The notes: a model not told the origin generated them from the sequence alone. A DNA stretch of 64,000 nucleotides from Streptomyces xiamenensis (GCF_000993785.3 NZ_CP009922.3:3658001-3722000), one strand, 5' to 3'; numbered from the stretch's first letter, positions 26,024 through 33,458 are shown. Translations and numbers: made by a program.

Positions 26024-27145
26024 CTACAACTCGGCGGCCTCTTCGTGTAGCCGGGATCGGTGTTCCGAGCGCAGACGCGATAGCTCTTGCTCTCGCACAG
26101 CACGCACCTCGTCGCGGATCTTGCTCATGACGAACTCGCCGAGTGTGCAGCACAGATCCATCCGCTGGATGCACACCCCGACCATGAAGGGGCCGTGCTG
26201 GGCTCGGTAGAGCCGGATCCCGTAGTAGCCCTCCTCGCAATCGGTTTCATTGTTGAAACGGCAGCCTTCACAGGTTTGAGGCAGCCGTACGGGACGGATC
26301 GACTTGGCGTACAACGTGCGGCCGTCCGGCAGCCGGTAGCGGGTGCGCTGGTCCGAGGTGCCGGCCGTGAAGATGCGGTGCACGGGTACCGCTCCGACGG
26401 AATCCAGAACCTCCCGCATCGCGGCCAGCGACGCATCCCCGTCTTCGAGATTGATCAGCATGCGGACGGCGACATCGCGGCCGTAATCCTCGATGACCCG
26501 CAGCACGCGCGGGACGTGGCTGCGATCCGGCACCACGAGGTTGGCCGACACCTTGACGCCGTTGCGCAGTGCCGCGTCGATGGTGGCGTGCAAGGCCGTG
26601 ATCTTCCGCTCCGCCAGCTTCACCGAACCGAGGCGCGGTGCCTGGACAGCGGCCAGTTCATCTGCCGTGGTGCCGAAGACCGAGAGATTGACCCGGTCGA
26701 GTCCGGCTTTCGCACAGTCCTTCAGCACGGCGGCACCGTTCTCGCCATTGGAAGTCAGCCCCACGGTCAGCCCCAGCCGACGCGCCTGGGCCACCAGGTC
26801 CGGGAGCCGGGGATGAAGGGTCGGCTCCCCACCGGTGAAGTGGACTTCGTCGGTCTCCACCGACCCCCGTAGGGCGGCGAGGGCAAGGGCGAAGTCAGTG
26901 CTGGGCTCGATCCTGGCGGGCAAGAAGGAGGCCCCATTAGTGCGCAGGTAGATGGATACTCGTCCGCTCTTGCCAGGAGAACCGATGTACTCGCCCGGTT
27001 GGCGGCCGGCATTGTCGGCGGCCACGGGGGTTCCCTCGTTGTGGCAGAATCCGCAGGCCAGCCCGCAAGCGTCGATGACCTTTACTCGAACTGTACGATC
27101 CGGCACCACGGAAACGGGCAGGCCGGTCAGATCTTCCGCATACAC
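26024..27145 (-). CDS. Radical SAM enzyme, MoaA-like core with C-terminal cysteine cluster
   Basis: About 373 residues. The SAM-binding [4Fe-4S] motif CX3CX2C is in 'VIDACGLACGFCHNEGTPV', followed by the glycine-rich 'EVHFTGGEPTLHPRLPDLV' (GGEP). The C-terminus has further cysteines ('CEGCRFNNETDCEEGYYGIR', then 'GVCIQRMDLCC'), likely ligands of an auxiliary cluster. The long frame could start at 27205, but the GTG at 27143-27145 has a GAGAGG site six bases upstream and lies just past the CYTH stop, so it is preferred. Product and substrate unknown. Operonic with the CYTH gene upstream and the PIMT-like gene downstream, which suggests a modification pathway. Confidence 0.85.
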   Translation of the reverse strand: MYAEDLTGLPVSVVPDRTVRVKVIDACGLACGFCHNEGTPVAADNAGRQPGEYIGSPGKSGRVSIYLRTNGASFLPARIEPSTDFALALAALRGSVETDEVHFTGGEPTLHPRLPDLVAQARRLGLTVGLTSNGENGAAVLKDCAKAGLDRVNLSVFGTTADELAAVQAPRLGSVKLAERKITALHATIDAALRNGVKVSANLVVPDRSHVPRVLRVIEDYGRDVAVRMLINLEDGDASLAAMREVLDSVGAVPVHRIFTAGTSDQRTRYRLPDGRTLYAKSIRPVRLPQTCEGCRFNNETDCEEGYYGIRLYRAQHGPFMVGVCIQRMDLCCTLGEFVMSKIRDEVRAVREQELSRLRSEHRSRLHEEAAEL

Positions 27146-27155
27146 GGCGTACCTC

Positions 27156-27698
27156 TCATAGAGGCGGGAAACGCAGTTCTTCGATCTGCGTGAGATCGAT
27201 TCCATGCCGGGCGTAGATTCCGAGGGCGTTCACAGCAGTCAGACTCTCCGGGTCCAGTCCGAGGATCTTCGATGTGGAGATGACGTCCTCGACACTGTCG
27301 CCCTCGATCTCCAAGTACGGCGGGATCAGCGGCCACGAGTCGATCTCAAGACGCACATCGTCCAGCACGTATGACACGCGCCGGTTCTCCTGGTACGCCT
27401 TCGCCGTGAAGCCCATCAGGTTCAAAAGGGCGTGCGTGTCCTCGAAATGGGAGACCGTGACCTCTTCCTCGTGCGTGCCGTCGATCGCATCGGAAACGAT
27501 CTGCTTGACGCACAACGTGACCTCGGTTCCTGTGTCCCGCAGCCTGACCCAGCGCCCTCGTTCGCCCGGCACGACGTCGTACACGTACCGCCGCATAAGC
27601 CGGTCGGCGACATGCAGGCCACCTTCATTTCTGATCCGTGCGGTGATGGCCTGAACGTCGATGTCCAGTGCCTTGGCCTCGTACTCCGTGGTGCTCAC
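27156..27698 (-). CDS. CYTH-domain protein (class IV adenylate cyclase / triphosphate tunnel enzyme family)
   Basis: About 180 residues. The diagnostic ExExK motif is 'EYEAK' near residue 6; further tunnel residues are seen in 'RRYVYDVVPGERGRWVRLRD' (20 residues), 'TLCVKQ', 'EEEVTVSHFED' and 'VRLEIDSWPLIPPYLEIEGD'. The last resembles the 'P.LG.FLEIEG' segment of CyaB-like proteins. Such enzymes act on triphosphates (cAMP synthesis, thiamine triphosphate or polyphosphate hydrolysis), so the substrate is open. The GTG at 27696-27698 with GGGAG upstream is preferred; ATG 27708-27710 is possible. Pairing with a radical SAM enzyme is unusual. Confidence 0.83.
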   Translation of the reverse strand: MSTTEYEAKALDIDVQAITARIRNEGGLHVADRLMRRYVYDVVPGERGRWVRLRDTGTEVTLCVKQIVSDAIDGTHEEEVTVSHFEDTHALLNLMGFTAKAYQENRRVSYVLDDVRLEIDSWPLIPPYLEIEGDSVEDVISTSKILGLDPESLTAVNALGIYARHGIDLTQIEELRFPPL

Positions 27699-27710
27699 AG
27701 CGTCTCCCAT

Positions 27711-27952
27711 CTTGTGCTTCTCTGCGCGGGGGAGCCCTGTTCTGGGTTTACGGGGATCGTGCACAGGCTCCCAGCGCCGCCTACCGGCTGACTGCGAGTC
27801 CTTCTTGTCGCCGCCGCTGGGAGCTGGGTCGCAATCGTGCTTGCAGCCTCGGTCTCCGGCGCCGGCATGCGAAAGACGTCGTTCAGTTGTCGGGGGACGG
27901 CAGAACGAAACCCCCTCGTTCCTGGAAGTCGGGCCTACGTGCCTAGTACGCG
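27711..27952. other. 242-base leader upstream of the CYTH operon
   Basis: The gap between the 93-residue gene and CYTH contains a 9-bp inverted repeat (GCTCCCAGC 27767-27775 with GCTGGGAGC 27816-27824). On the minus strand it also holds a 57-codon open frame (27868 to 27695) whose stop overlaps the CYTH GTG. No convincing promoter consensus was found. Confidence 0.45.
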
Positions 27953-28234
27953 TCAATCGCCGGCGCCGTCATCTGGTGGGATCTCCGTTCCCTTCTCGCC
28001 ATTGGTTGGGATGACGAATCCCCGCTTCGGGCCAGGGGCGGGTTCTTCATCGGGAAACGTGGCCGCCAGAGCAGCCAGGGCGTCAGCGGTTACATCGCAG
28101 CGCGTCGCGTGGTCGGTTCTGTTGTACACGCGCCAGGCGACGGCGGGATTATTCGGATCTTCCGGGGCTACTACGCCGGGAATGTTGAGCTGCCGCAATA
28201 CGGCCTGCACTCGACGGGCCTGCTGCGCGTCCAT
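27953..28234 (-). CDS. Hypothetical protein with acidic flexible tail
   Basis: 93 residues. A helical N-terminus ('QQARRVQAVLRQLNIPGVV') and a compact middle are followed by a Pro/Gly/acidic tail 'FVIPTNGEKGTEIPPDDGAG' (20 residues) containing NG and DG dipeptides. ATG 28232-28234 has a GGAAGGAGA site. It lies 31 bases downstream of the GRDP-like gene on the same strand. Function unknown. The NG/DG tail would be a plausible target for the PIMT-like enzyme encoded downstream (inference only). Confidence 0.7.
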   Translation of the reverse strand: MDAQQARRVQAVLRQLNIPGVVAPEDPNNPAVAWRVYNRTDHATRCDVTADALAALAATFPDEEPAPGPKRGFVIPTNGEKGTEIPPDDGAGD

Positions 28235-28265
28235 GCGATCTCCTTCCAGTATGGAGGTGAGCAGA

Positions 28266-28763
28266 CTACTGGCTGCTTCCCCCGTCGCCTCCTGAGCAAT
28301 GCGATGCGCAATTGCCCGGGTTGATCGGCCCGCATCCCCCGGGCTTCGGCGTGTGGGAACACTGGGCCGCTGTCGGAATCAGAGGTGCGGTCGGTCCCGT
28401 CCACAATTCCGTGTCCACGCTGTGCCCGGCGCGTTCGATGATGGTCACCGTGTGGACGAGTGCGCGTCGGTCGTGGCGCTCGGCGTCAGGGCGCTCGGGC
28501 CAGTGGTGAACGAATCGCCCGAGGTTCGCGCAGAGCTTCTTGTACAAGTTGGTGTGCAGAATCAGGGCATGCCATCCCTCGTCCACCACATTGGAGGGCG
28601 TGATTCTGTCGTTCGGGAACTGCGCTGCGGCTTCCACGAACTTGAGCGCTTCCGTGACGATCCTCTCGGCTGTACGTTTCTCCATGCCGGGGTTGTTGTC
28701 GATGACGGTGGCGACGACTCCCGTGAACGCGGCGGGGGTGAGTAACGCTCGTACGCCGTGCAT
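28266..28763 (-). CDS. Glycine-rich-domain-protein-like (GRDP-like) small protein with Cys-rich tail
   Basis: About 165 residues. The central segment 'VDEGWHALILHTNLYKKLCA' (20 residues) plus 'NLGRFVHHWPE' matches the conserved DxxWHxxILxTxxYxxxC...G.FVHH pattern of GRDP-like proteins (a plant/bacterial family of unknown chemistry). The C-terminus is Cys/Gly-rich: 'CGPINPGNCASHCSGGDGGS'. ATG 28761-28763 has an excellent AGGGAGGAAG site. It heads the minus-strand set leading to the CYTH, radical SAM and PIMT-like genes. The tail could be a disordered metal-binding or modified segment. Confidence 0.75.
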   Translation of the reverse strand: MHGVRALLTPAAFTGVVATVIDNNPGMEKRTAERIVTEALKFVEAAAQFPNDRITPSNVVDEGWHALILHTNLYKKLCANLGRFVHHWPERPDAERHDRRALVHTVTIIERAGHSVDTELWTGPTAPLIPTAAQCSHTPKPGGCGPINPGNCASHCSGGDGGSSQ

Positions 28764-28926
28764 GGTGTCTTCCTCCCTGTTGTGGCACGTCATGCCCCTC
28801 CAGGCGGAACAACCGATCACGCATTCTCCGCCGGGGGTTACGGTCCCTGGAATGGGGCCGCCTCTGTAGCCATGATCCGCCTTGCGTTCCGGAAGAGACA
28901 GGAATATTCACGTTCTTGGGTAATTA

Positions 28927-29760
28927 TCACGACCGGTATTCCTCCGCCCACTGGCTCAGCATATTCCGAGCTTCGTCGCCGAAGAGCCCTTGCCTCTCGA
29001 ACAGCTCAAAAATGTTCAGATGTTCGGCAATGTCACGAGGGTCTTGAAAGACGATTCTTCCGGTGAGATTCTCGACCGTCGCCAGTCGCCGGTCATAGAC
29101 CGTGAAGGTGTTCAAAGGGCCACGGCTCACTGGTGAGCCGAAGGGTATGACGCCGATGCGCACATTGGGAAGTCGCGACAGCGATACGATGCGGTCGATC
29201 TGCACAGCTATCGCGAGACGCGGAACAATCGACCATCGGATCGCCTGTTCGGTCAGCAAGAAGGTGAATCGTTTGGTCGAGTCGTAGAGCACTGCCTGCC
29301 GTTCAAGCTTCTTCGCGACCGTTTTGGCGGCGTCCACGGGAGCGTGTTCAAGGCTCGCCCTGATGTACTCGGGCGTCGCCAACAGGCCCGTCACCATGGC
29401 AGGCAGGAAGTAGCGGAGTTCTGTGGCCTCTGTCTCCAGTACCGCCAGCTCCCCTTGTCGTCTCTCCAACCCCCTGCGCCAAGAGGCACGGTTGCTCTGC
29501 CATTCCGTGTTGGCGAGGCGTGCGAGTGCGGTGACCTCCGCCACGATCTCTTGGGGCGCTGAGAGAGCCCCAAGGATCAACTCAACATCGACAAGTCCAG
29601 GAGTAGCCCGAGCGGTTTCGATGTTGCTGAGCTTGGTTTGTGACATGTTGCAGCGCCGAGCCAGCCAGACCTGCGTCCGGCCGGCTCGCTTGCGCATCGT
29701 GCGAAGGGTTTCCGCCAGATCAGCCTTTGACTGTCCGAGCTGCGCGGGTTCAAACGCCAA
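28927..29760 (-). CDS. XRE-type helix-turn-helix regulator with DUF5753 domain
   Basis: 277 residues. N-terminal HTH_XRE: 'LRTMRKRAGRTQVWLARRCN' then 'MSQTKLSNIETARATPGLVD'. The C-terminal DUF5753 domain includes 'FLPAMVTGLLATPEYIRASL' and 'SRLPNVRIGVIPFGSPVSRG'. These actinobacterial regulators come with small partner genes; here the partner is the overlapping DUF6879 gene (11-base overlap). The conserved 'IETAR' differs slightly from the usual 'IEnGr'. Role likely in development or antibiotic control, as for related pairs (family knowledge). Confidence 0.9.
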   Translation of the reverse strand: MAFEPAQLGQSKADLAETLRTMRKRAGRTQVWLARRCNMSQTKLSNIETARATPGLVDVELILGALSAPQEIVAEVTALARLANTEWQSNRASWRRGLERRQGELAVLETEATELRYFLPAMVTGLLATPEYIRASLEHAPVDAAKTVAKKLERQAVLYDSTKRFTFLLTEQAIRWSIVPRLAIAVQIDRIVSLSRLPNVRIGVIPFGSPVSRGPLNTFTVYDRRLATVENLTGRIVFQDPRDIAEHLNIFELFERQGLFGDEARNMLSQWAEEYRS

Positions 29761-30274
29761 GGACCTTCACGTACTCCTTGAAGGGCACGGCATGTTCCAG
29801 GGCGATACGTTTCCACTCGCGATAGGGGGCCGGATCGCCCTCGTATGTCTCGCGGTTGATCTGTGTTCCGTCCGGGCGGAAGTTGAGCTGGGCGATGCGT
29901 GTTCCGTCGAACATCCACCAGTCCTGGCCGGAGAGCGGCAGGCCGTAGTCCTCCGCAGTCACGTCCAGCACGCGGATGTCCTCGCCGGCCGCGATGTTGC
30001 CGGGGATGCCCCATGCGAACTGGTATCGCTGGTAGTCGGTGAGCGGCTGGCGCACGATGCGGACTCTCCCGATGCGTCGGCCGGATGAGATGTAGCCCTG
30101 TACCCGTTCGTGCCACCGCGCATTGTGCTCATGGGGCTTGGGCTCGCCCCGCAGGAAACGGGCAACGTTCTCCTGCTCTTTGGGCATGGTGTACGTGGGC
30201 TGTGCCTCGAACCGCCACGCCTCTTGATCGAACGCGTCGAAGTACTTCTCCCAATCCTCACCATCCAAGTGCAC
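29750..30274 (-). CDS. DUF6879-family protein
   Basis: 174 residues, Trp/Tyr/Phe-rich soluble protein: 'FDAFDQEAWRFEAQPTYTMP' near the start, 'GRRIGRVRIVRQPLTDYQRY' in the middle, 'DWWMFDGTRIAQLNF' and the C-terminal 'YREWKRIALEHAVPFKEYVK'. This is the DUF6879 pattern usually coupled to XRE/DUF5753 regulators. GTG 30272-30274 lies inside the upstream 73-residue gene (17-base overlap), and the 3' end overlaps the XRE gene, so the three form one tightly coupled unit. Molecular role unknown. Confidence 0.85.
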   Translation of the reverse strand: MHLDGEDWEKYFDAFDQEAWRFEAQPTYTMPKEQENVARFLRGEPKPHEHNARWHERVQGYISSGRRIGRVRIVRQPLTDYQRYQFAWGIPGNIAAGEDIRVLDVTAEDYGLPLSGQDWWMFDGTRIAQLNFRPDGTQINRETYEGDPAPYREWKRIALEHAVPFKEYVKVLGV

Positions 30275-30479
30275 GGACGGCCTCCCTCAGCACGTGCTCG
30301 GGGACCTCGACCAGGCTCTCACCAGCAGGAGTGGTGAAGGCGCTGGAAACGTCGCCCTGGATGAGAAATGAACCACTCTGAGTCCGATAGACATTCGGAC
30401 AGTCGTTGCTGTCACAAGGTGTGTCGTCGCCGTTCCCGCTGCCGCTACCTGTCAGGCGGATTAGCCCTTCACGTGCCAT
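30258..30479 (-). CDS. Small regulator-associated protein (hypothetical)
   Basis: 73 residues: 'CDSNDCPNVYRTQSGSFLIQ' (20 residues) then 'GDVSSAFTTPAGESLVEVPE'. The 'CP.VY.T..GS..IQG' pattern is common in short Streptomyces proteins encoded next to DUF6879 and XRE/DUF5753 genes. The start ATG at 30477-30479 follows a clear AGGAGG. It is the first gene of the three-gene regulator module. Function unknown; the two cysteines may bind metal. Confidence 0.75.
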   Translation of the reverse strand: MAREGLIRLTGSGSGNGDDTPCDSNDCPNVYRTQSGSFLIQGDVSSAFTTPAGESLVEVPEHVLREAVRALGW

Positions 30480-30591
30480 GCGTCCTCCTTGCGAGGCCGA
30501 GACGTTGCTCCCGGTCACAAGAAAGGTAGGTCGACCGGAGACGCCGGGTCCACCGCACCTTACGCATATTCGCGTTGTCGGGTAGATCCCG

Positions 30592-30795
30592 TCAGCCCCT
30601 GAGGCTGGTGAGGAACGTGGTCCAGGCGGCGGTGGGGATCAGGAGAATCTGATGGGGCTGTTTGCTGTCCCGGACCGGGACCGTGCCGGGAAAGCCGTCG
30701 GCGACCTCGACGCAGGCGCCGTTGGCCTGGCTCCTGCGCGAGGCCCTCCATATGGCGTCGTCGAGATCGGCGCTCTGCCCCTCTTGGGTACTCAT
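30592..30795 (-). CDS. DUF397 domain-containing protein
   Basis: 67 residues; essentially one DUF397 domain: 'AIWRASRRSQANGACVEVAD' (20 residues) and 'GTVPVRDSKQPHQILLIPTA' with the typical 'AW..FL' end. BldB-related small protein. Its ATG overlaps the TGA of the upstream XRE/DUF5753 gene (ATGA at 30792-30795), the usual arrangement for this toxin-antitoxin-like or regulator pair. Confidence 0.93.
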   Translation of the reverse strand: MSTQEGQSADLDDAIWRASRRSQANGACVEVADGFPGTVPVRDSKQPHQILLIPTAAWTTFLTSLRG

Positions 30796-31625
30796 AGTTC
30801 CCTCATCCTGTCTCGGATCAACCCAAGTGTCTGCGGCACACTGGCCGCGTTGGCCCGGAGATTATCGAACACGACCTGGTACGCCTGCGGATCGCCGCTA
30901 TAAGGGTCGTCATTGGCTTCGGCGTACACCACGTCCGGATCCTCTTGATGAGTGAACCGCAGGATGATGAACGGTCCCACCAGTGTCCCCGGATGGGCGC
31001 CGATGGAGAAGGGGATGGCCTGCAACAGAACGTTGGGGCTGTCGGCCATGTCGAGGAGGTGGGCGAGTTGGGCGCGCATGACCTCGGGACCGCCCACCAG
31101 GCGGCACAGCGCGGATTCGTCCAGAACGGCGCGAAGCTGGATGGGGTTGTGCTGCGTGAGCAACTGTTGCCGCTGCATGCGGACATCGAGACGCTGTTCC
31201 AGTGCCTCGTCGGTGAGCCCGGGGCCGGTCGCGCGGTTGATGGCTTCGGCGTACTGGCTGGTCTGGAGGAGTCCGGGGATCACCGTTTCGTAGGTGAGGA
31301 TGGTCTCCGCCTCAGCCTCCAGGCCGATGAAGGTGGTGTAGGGGATGTCGCTGTAGAGCTGCCACCATCCCTTCTTCCGGGCTTCCTTCGTGAGTATCGC
31401 CAGCTTCTCCCGCTGCGCCTCGTCGTTCAGCTGGTAGAGGTCCAGGAGCTTGGTCACGTCGGCCGGGGTGGGTGTCGAGCGGCCCGCTTCGAGGCGGGAG
31501 AGTTTGGAGGCCGACCACTTCAGGGACTTGGCCGCGTCGTTCCCCTTGAGGCCGGCTCCCTCCCGGAGCCGCTTCAGTTCGAGACCGAGGCGTCGTCGCC
31601 GCACCACAGGGCTGGATGTTGTCAC
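30792..31625 (-). CDS. XRE-type helix-turn-helix regulator with DUF5753 domain
   Basis: 277 residues. HTH segment 'LKRLREGAGLKGNDAAKSLK' followed by 'WSASKLSRLEAGRSTPTPAD'. DUF5753 portion includes 'YETVIPGLLQTSQYAEAINR' and 'LLQAIPFSIGAHPGTLVGPF'. GTG start at 31623-31625 with no obvious Shine-Dalgarno, so translation may be leaderless. Partner is DUF397 downstream; a GHKL-type ATPase is divergent, completing the classic three-gene set. A 12-bp palindrome (31666-31677) in the divergent gap may be its operator. Confidence 0.93.
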   Translation of the reverse strand: MTTSSPVVRRRRLGLELKRLREGAGLKGNDAAKSLKWSASKLSRLEAGRSTPTPADVTKLLDLYQLNDEAQREKLAILTKEARKKGWWQLYSDIPYTTFIGLEAEAETILTYETVIPGLLQTSQYAEAINRATGPGLTDEALEQRLDVRMQRQQLLTQHNPIQLRAVLDESALCRLVGGPEVMRAQLAHLLDMADSPNVLLQAIPFSIGAHPGTLVGPFIILRFTHQEDPDVVYAEANDDPYSGDPQAYQVVFDNLRANAASVPQTLGLIRDRMREL

Positions 31626-31665
31626 GGCAGCAGTGTGCCACCAGTTGAGGTGCCGTCATACCAAG

Positions 31666-31677
31666 ATGCAATTGCAT
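31666..31677. promoter_or_regulatory. Palindrome in the XRE/ATPase divergent region
   Basis: ATGCAATTGCAT is a perfect 12-bp palindrome in an AT-rich patch between the divergent regulator and ATPase genes. A related TGCAATTG recurs about 45 bases downstream (near 31714). Possible binding sites for the XRE regulator. Confidence 0.4.
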
Positions 31678-31808
31678 GAGGATGTGGTGTTGCACTCAAG
31701 CCTGCAATTGGAGCATGCTGATCTGCGACGGTGCGCATCTGCTCCATGGCGCGCTGTGATGTCGGCGCGCCGGAGAGCGCACCGCTCTTCCCTCGCCCTG
31801 GAGGTGTG

Positions 31809-32225
31809 ATGAGGAATCCGGTGCAGGTCGGTTACCGAAAGAACGTGTACGGGTGCTCGTTAATCGCCTGCGCGGTGGAGGTGGAGCGGTGGCGGTCCGT
31901 GGCTGGGGAGGTGACCCGGGCATGGGGCGGGTCGCGGGACGCCGTCGATCTGGTGCGGTTGGGGGTCAGTGAGCTGCTCGGCGATGTGGCGAAGCATGTC
32001 GAGAACCCGCGCTGCTATCTGCGGATGACGCGGATCGGGGTGGAGGTCACGGTGCAGGTCTTCGACCGGTCGGTGCGGTTGCCGGTGCTGGGGCATCGGG
32101 CGCCCGCCTGGGGCGCCGAAAGTGGGCGCGGGTTGTGGATGCTGCGGGAGATGGCGTGCGCGTTCGGGTGTGAGCGGACCGTCCGGTGTGCCGGGAAGAT
32201 CGTCTGGTTCCGGTGCGCGCTGTGA
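31809..32225 (+). CDS. GHKL-type ATP-binding protein (anti-sigma-factor-like)
   Basis: 138 residues of the HATPase_c_2 / RsbW-like type that accompanies XRE-DUF397 pairs. N-box region is 'LGVSELLGDVAKHVENPRCY' (20 residues), in which the metal-binding Asn normally seen ('SELLxNVxKH') reads Asp. The G-box 'ESGRGLWMLREMACAFGC' and 'GKIVWFRC' end are typical. ATG 31809 preceded by GGAGGTG. It may have weakened nucleotide binding if the Asp is not tolerated. The downstream gene overlaps by GTGA. Confidence 0.85.
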   Translation: MRNPVQVGYRKNVYGCSLIACAVEVERWRSVAGEVTRAWGGSRDAVDLVRLGVSELLGDVAKHVENPRCYLRMTRIGVEVTVQVFDRSVRLPVLGHRAPAWGAESGRGLWMLREMACAFGCERTVRCAGKIVWFRCAL

Positions 32226-32572
32226 ACGTCTCGACGCAGGTGTGGATGCAGACCGACGTGATCTCCGGGTGGGCGGAGGAGGGGGAGTGCCTGATGTGCG
32301 GTCGGGGTGAGGTACTGGTGATGTGGCTGGGGCCGGTCGTCGGGTTCGGGCGGAGCCGGCCGTTCCACGCCTGCGAACCGTGTGCCGTGCGCCTGGCGCG
32401 GTGGGTGCGGGGGGCCGAGCCCGAGCCCTGTGAGCCGACCGCCGCCACGCACGGGGCATCGGGGTTCTCTCGGGGGTACGAGACCGCCGTCAACGCCGTC
32501 GCGGCCGTGACCATTGCCGGGGTGCTGTCCCTCAGCGGTGTAGCGGCCGGGTTGTGTCTGGGGGCGCGGTGA
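32222..32572 (+). CDS. Small protein with zinc-ribbon-like cysteines and C-terminal membrane helix
   Basis: 116 residues. Two CxxC pairs ('ECLMCGRGE' and 'HACEPCAVR') about 40 residues apart resemble a treble-clef zinc site; the C-terminal ~25 residues are hydrophobic and probably a membrane anchor. GTG 32222 overlaps the ATPase stop (GTGA), arguing for coupled expression with it. Function unknown. Confidence 0.7.
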   Translation: MNVSTQVWMQTDVISGWAEEGECLMCGRGEVLVMWLGPVVGFGRSRPFHACEPCAVRLARWVRGAEPEPCEPTAATHGASGFSRGYETAVNAVAAVTIAGVLSLSGVAAGLCLGAR

Positions 32573-32597
32573 CGCGGCCGGTGGGCCGGGGTGTGAG

Positions 32598-32646
32598 ACG
32601 GGCCGGGCCCGGCGTCCACAGGGTGTGGATGCCGGGCCCGGCCCGT
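32598..32646. terminator. Very long bidirectional hairpin terminator
   Basis: A 22-bp stem (32598-32619 with 32625-32646), broken by only one G-T pair and with a 5-base loop, lies between the convergent 116-residue gene (+) and sdhB (-). Confidence 0.85.
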
Positions 32647-32678
32647 CACGGTCGAACGGCTCTGCCGTCCCGCTCAGC

Positions 32679-33458
32679 TCAGAAGCGGCGGGTGATCAGG
32701 GCCTTCTTCACTTCCTGGATGGCCTTGGTGACCTCGATACCGCGCGGGCAGGCGTCCGTGCAGTTGAAGGTGGTGCGGCAACGCCACACACCGTCGCGGT
32801 CGTTGAGGATCTCCAGGCGCTGCTCGCCGCCCTCGTCCCGGGAGTCGAAGATGAAGCGGTGCGCGTTGACGATCGCCGCCGGGCCGAAGTACTGGCCGTC
32901 GTTCCAGAACACCGGGCACGAGGAGGTGCACGCGGCGCACAGGATGCACTTGGTGGTGTCGTCGAACCGCTCACGGTCCTCGGCGGACTGGAGGCGCTCG
33001 CGGGTGGGCTCGTTCCCCTTGGTGATGAGGAACGGCATCACGTCGCGGTACGCCTGGAAGAACGGGTCCATGTCGACCACGAGGTCCTTCAGGACCGTCA
33101 GACCCTTTATCGCCTCGACCAGGACCGGCTTGGTGGCCACGCCGTCCTTGATCTCGGTGATGTCCTTGATCAGGGTCTTGCAGGCCAGCCGGTTGCGGCC
33201 GTTGATGCGCATGGCGTCCGAGCCGCAGATGCCGTGGGCGCACGAGCGGCGGAACGTCAGGGTGCCGTCGTTCTCCCACTTGATCTGGTGGAGGGCGTCC
33301 AGGACGCGCTCCTTCGGATCGATGCGGATCTCGAAGTCCTGCCAGCTCGCCTCGGCCGAGACCTCCGGGTTGAACCGGCGGATCCGGAAGGTGACGGTGA
33401 CGAGGTGGCTGGAGTCCTGCCCGGGGGAGGACACCTTGTCCAGTGTCGGGGTGGCCAT
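32679..33458 (-). CDS. sdhB: Succinate dehydrogenase iron-sulfur subunit
   Basis: 259 residues of complex II that pass electrons from FAD to menaquinone. [2Fe-2S] site 'RRSCAHGICGSDAM' with 'NRLACKT'; [4Fe-4S] site 'CILCAACTSSCP'; [3Fe-4S] site 'CRTTFNCTDACPRGI'. Its ATG shares one base with the sdhA stop (TGATG), so translation is coupled. Last gene of the sdhCDAB operon on the minus strand; the long hairpin beyond 32646 terminates it. Confidence 0.98.
   Translation of the reverse strand: MATPTLDKVSSPGQDSSHLVTVTFRIRRFNPEVSAEASWQDFEIRIDPKERVLDALHQIKWENDGTLTFRRSCAHGICGSDAMRINGRNRLACKTLIKDITEIKDGVATKPVLVEAIKGLTVLKDLVVDMDPFFQAYRDVMPFLITKGNEPTRERLQSAEDRERFDDTTKCILCAACTSSCPVFWNDGQYFGPAAIVNAHRFIFDSRDEGGEQRLEILNDRDGVWRCRTTFNCTDACPRGIEVTKAIQEVKKALITRRF

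Noticed and set aside
26024..27145. Radical SAM gene as a viperin-type antiviral enzyme
   Set aside because: Viperins have a CNxxCxxC-type motif and no MoaA-like C-terminal cysteine cluster of this kind; here the motif is CGLACGFC and the neighbours do not match defence islands.
28266..28763. GRDP-like protein as a simple lanthipeptide precursor
   Set aside because: It is too long, with a conserved folded-domain pattern (WHxxIL...FVHH), and no LanB/LanM-type cyclase is present. Only its tail is considered as a possible modified segment.
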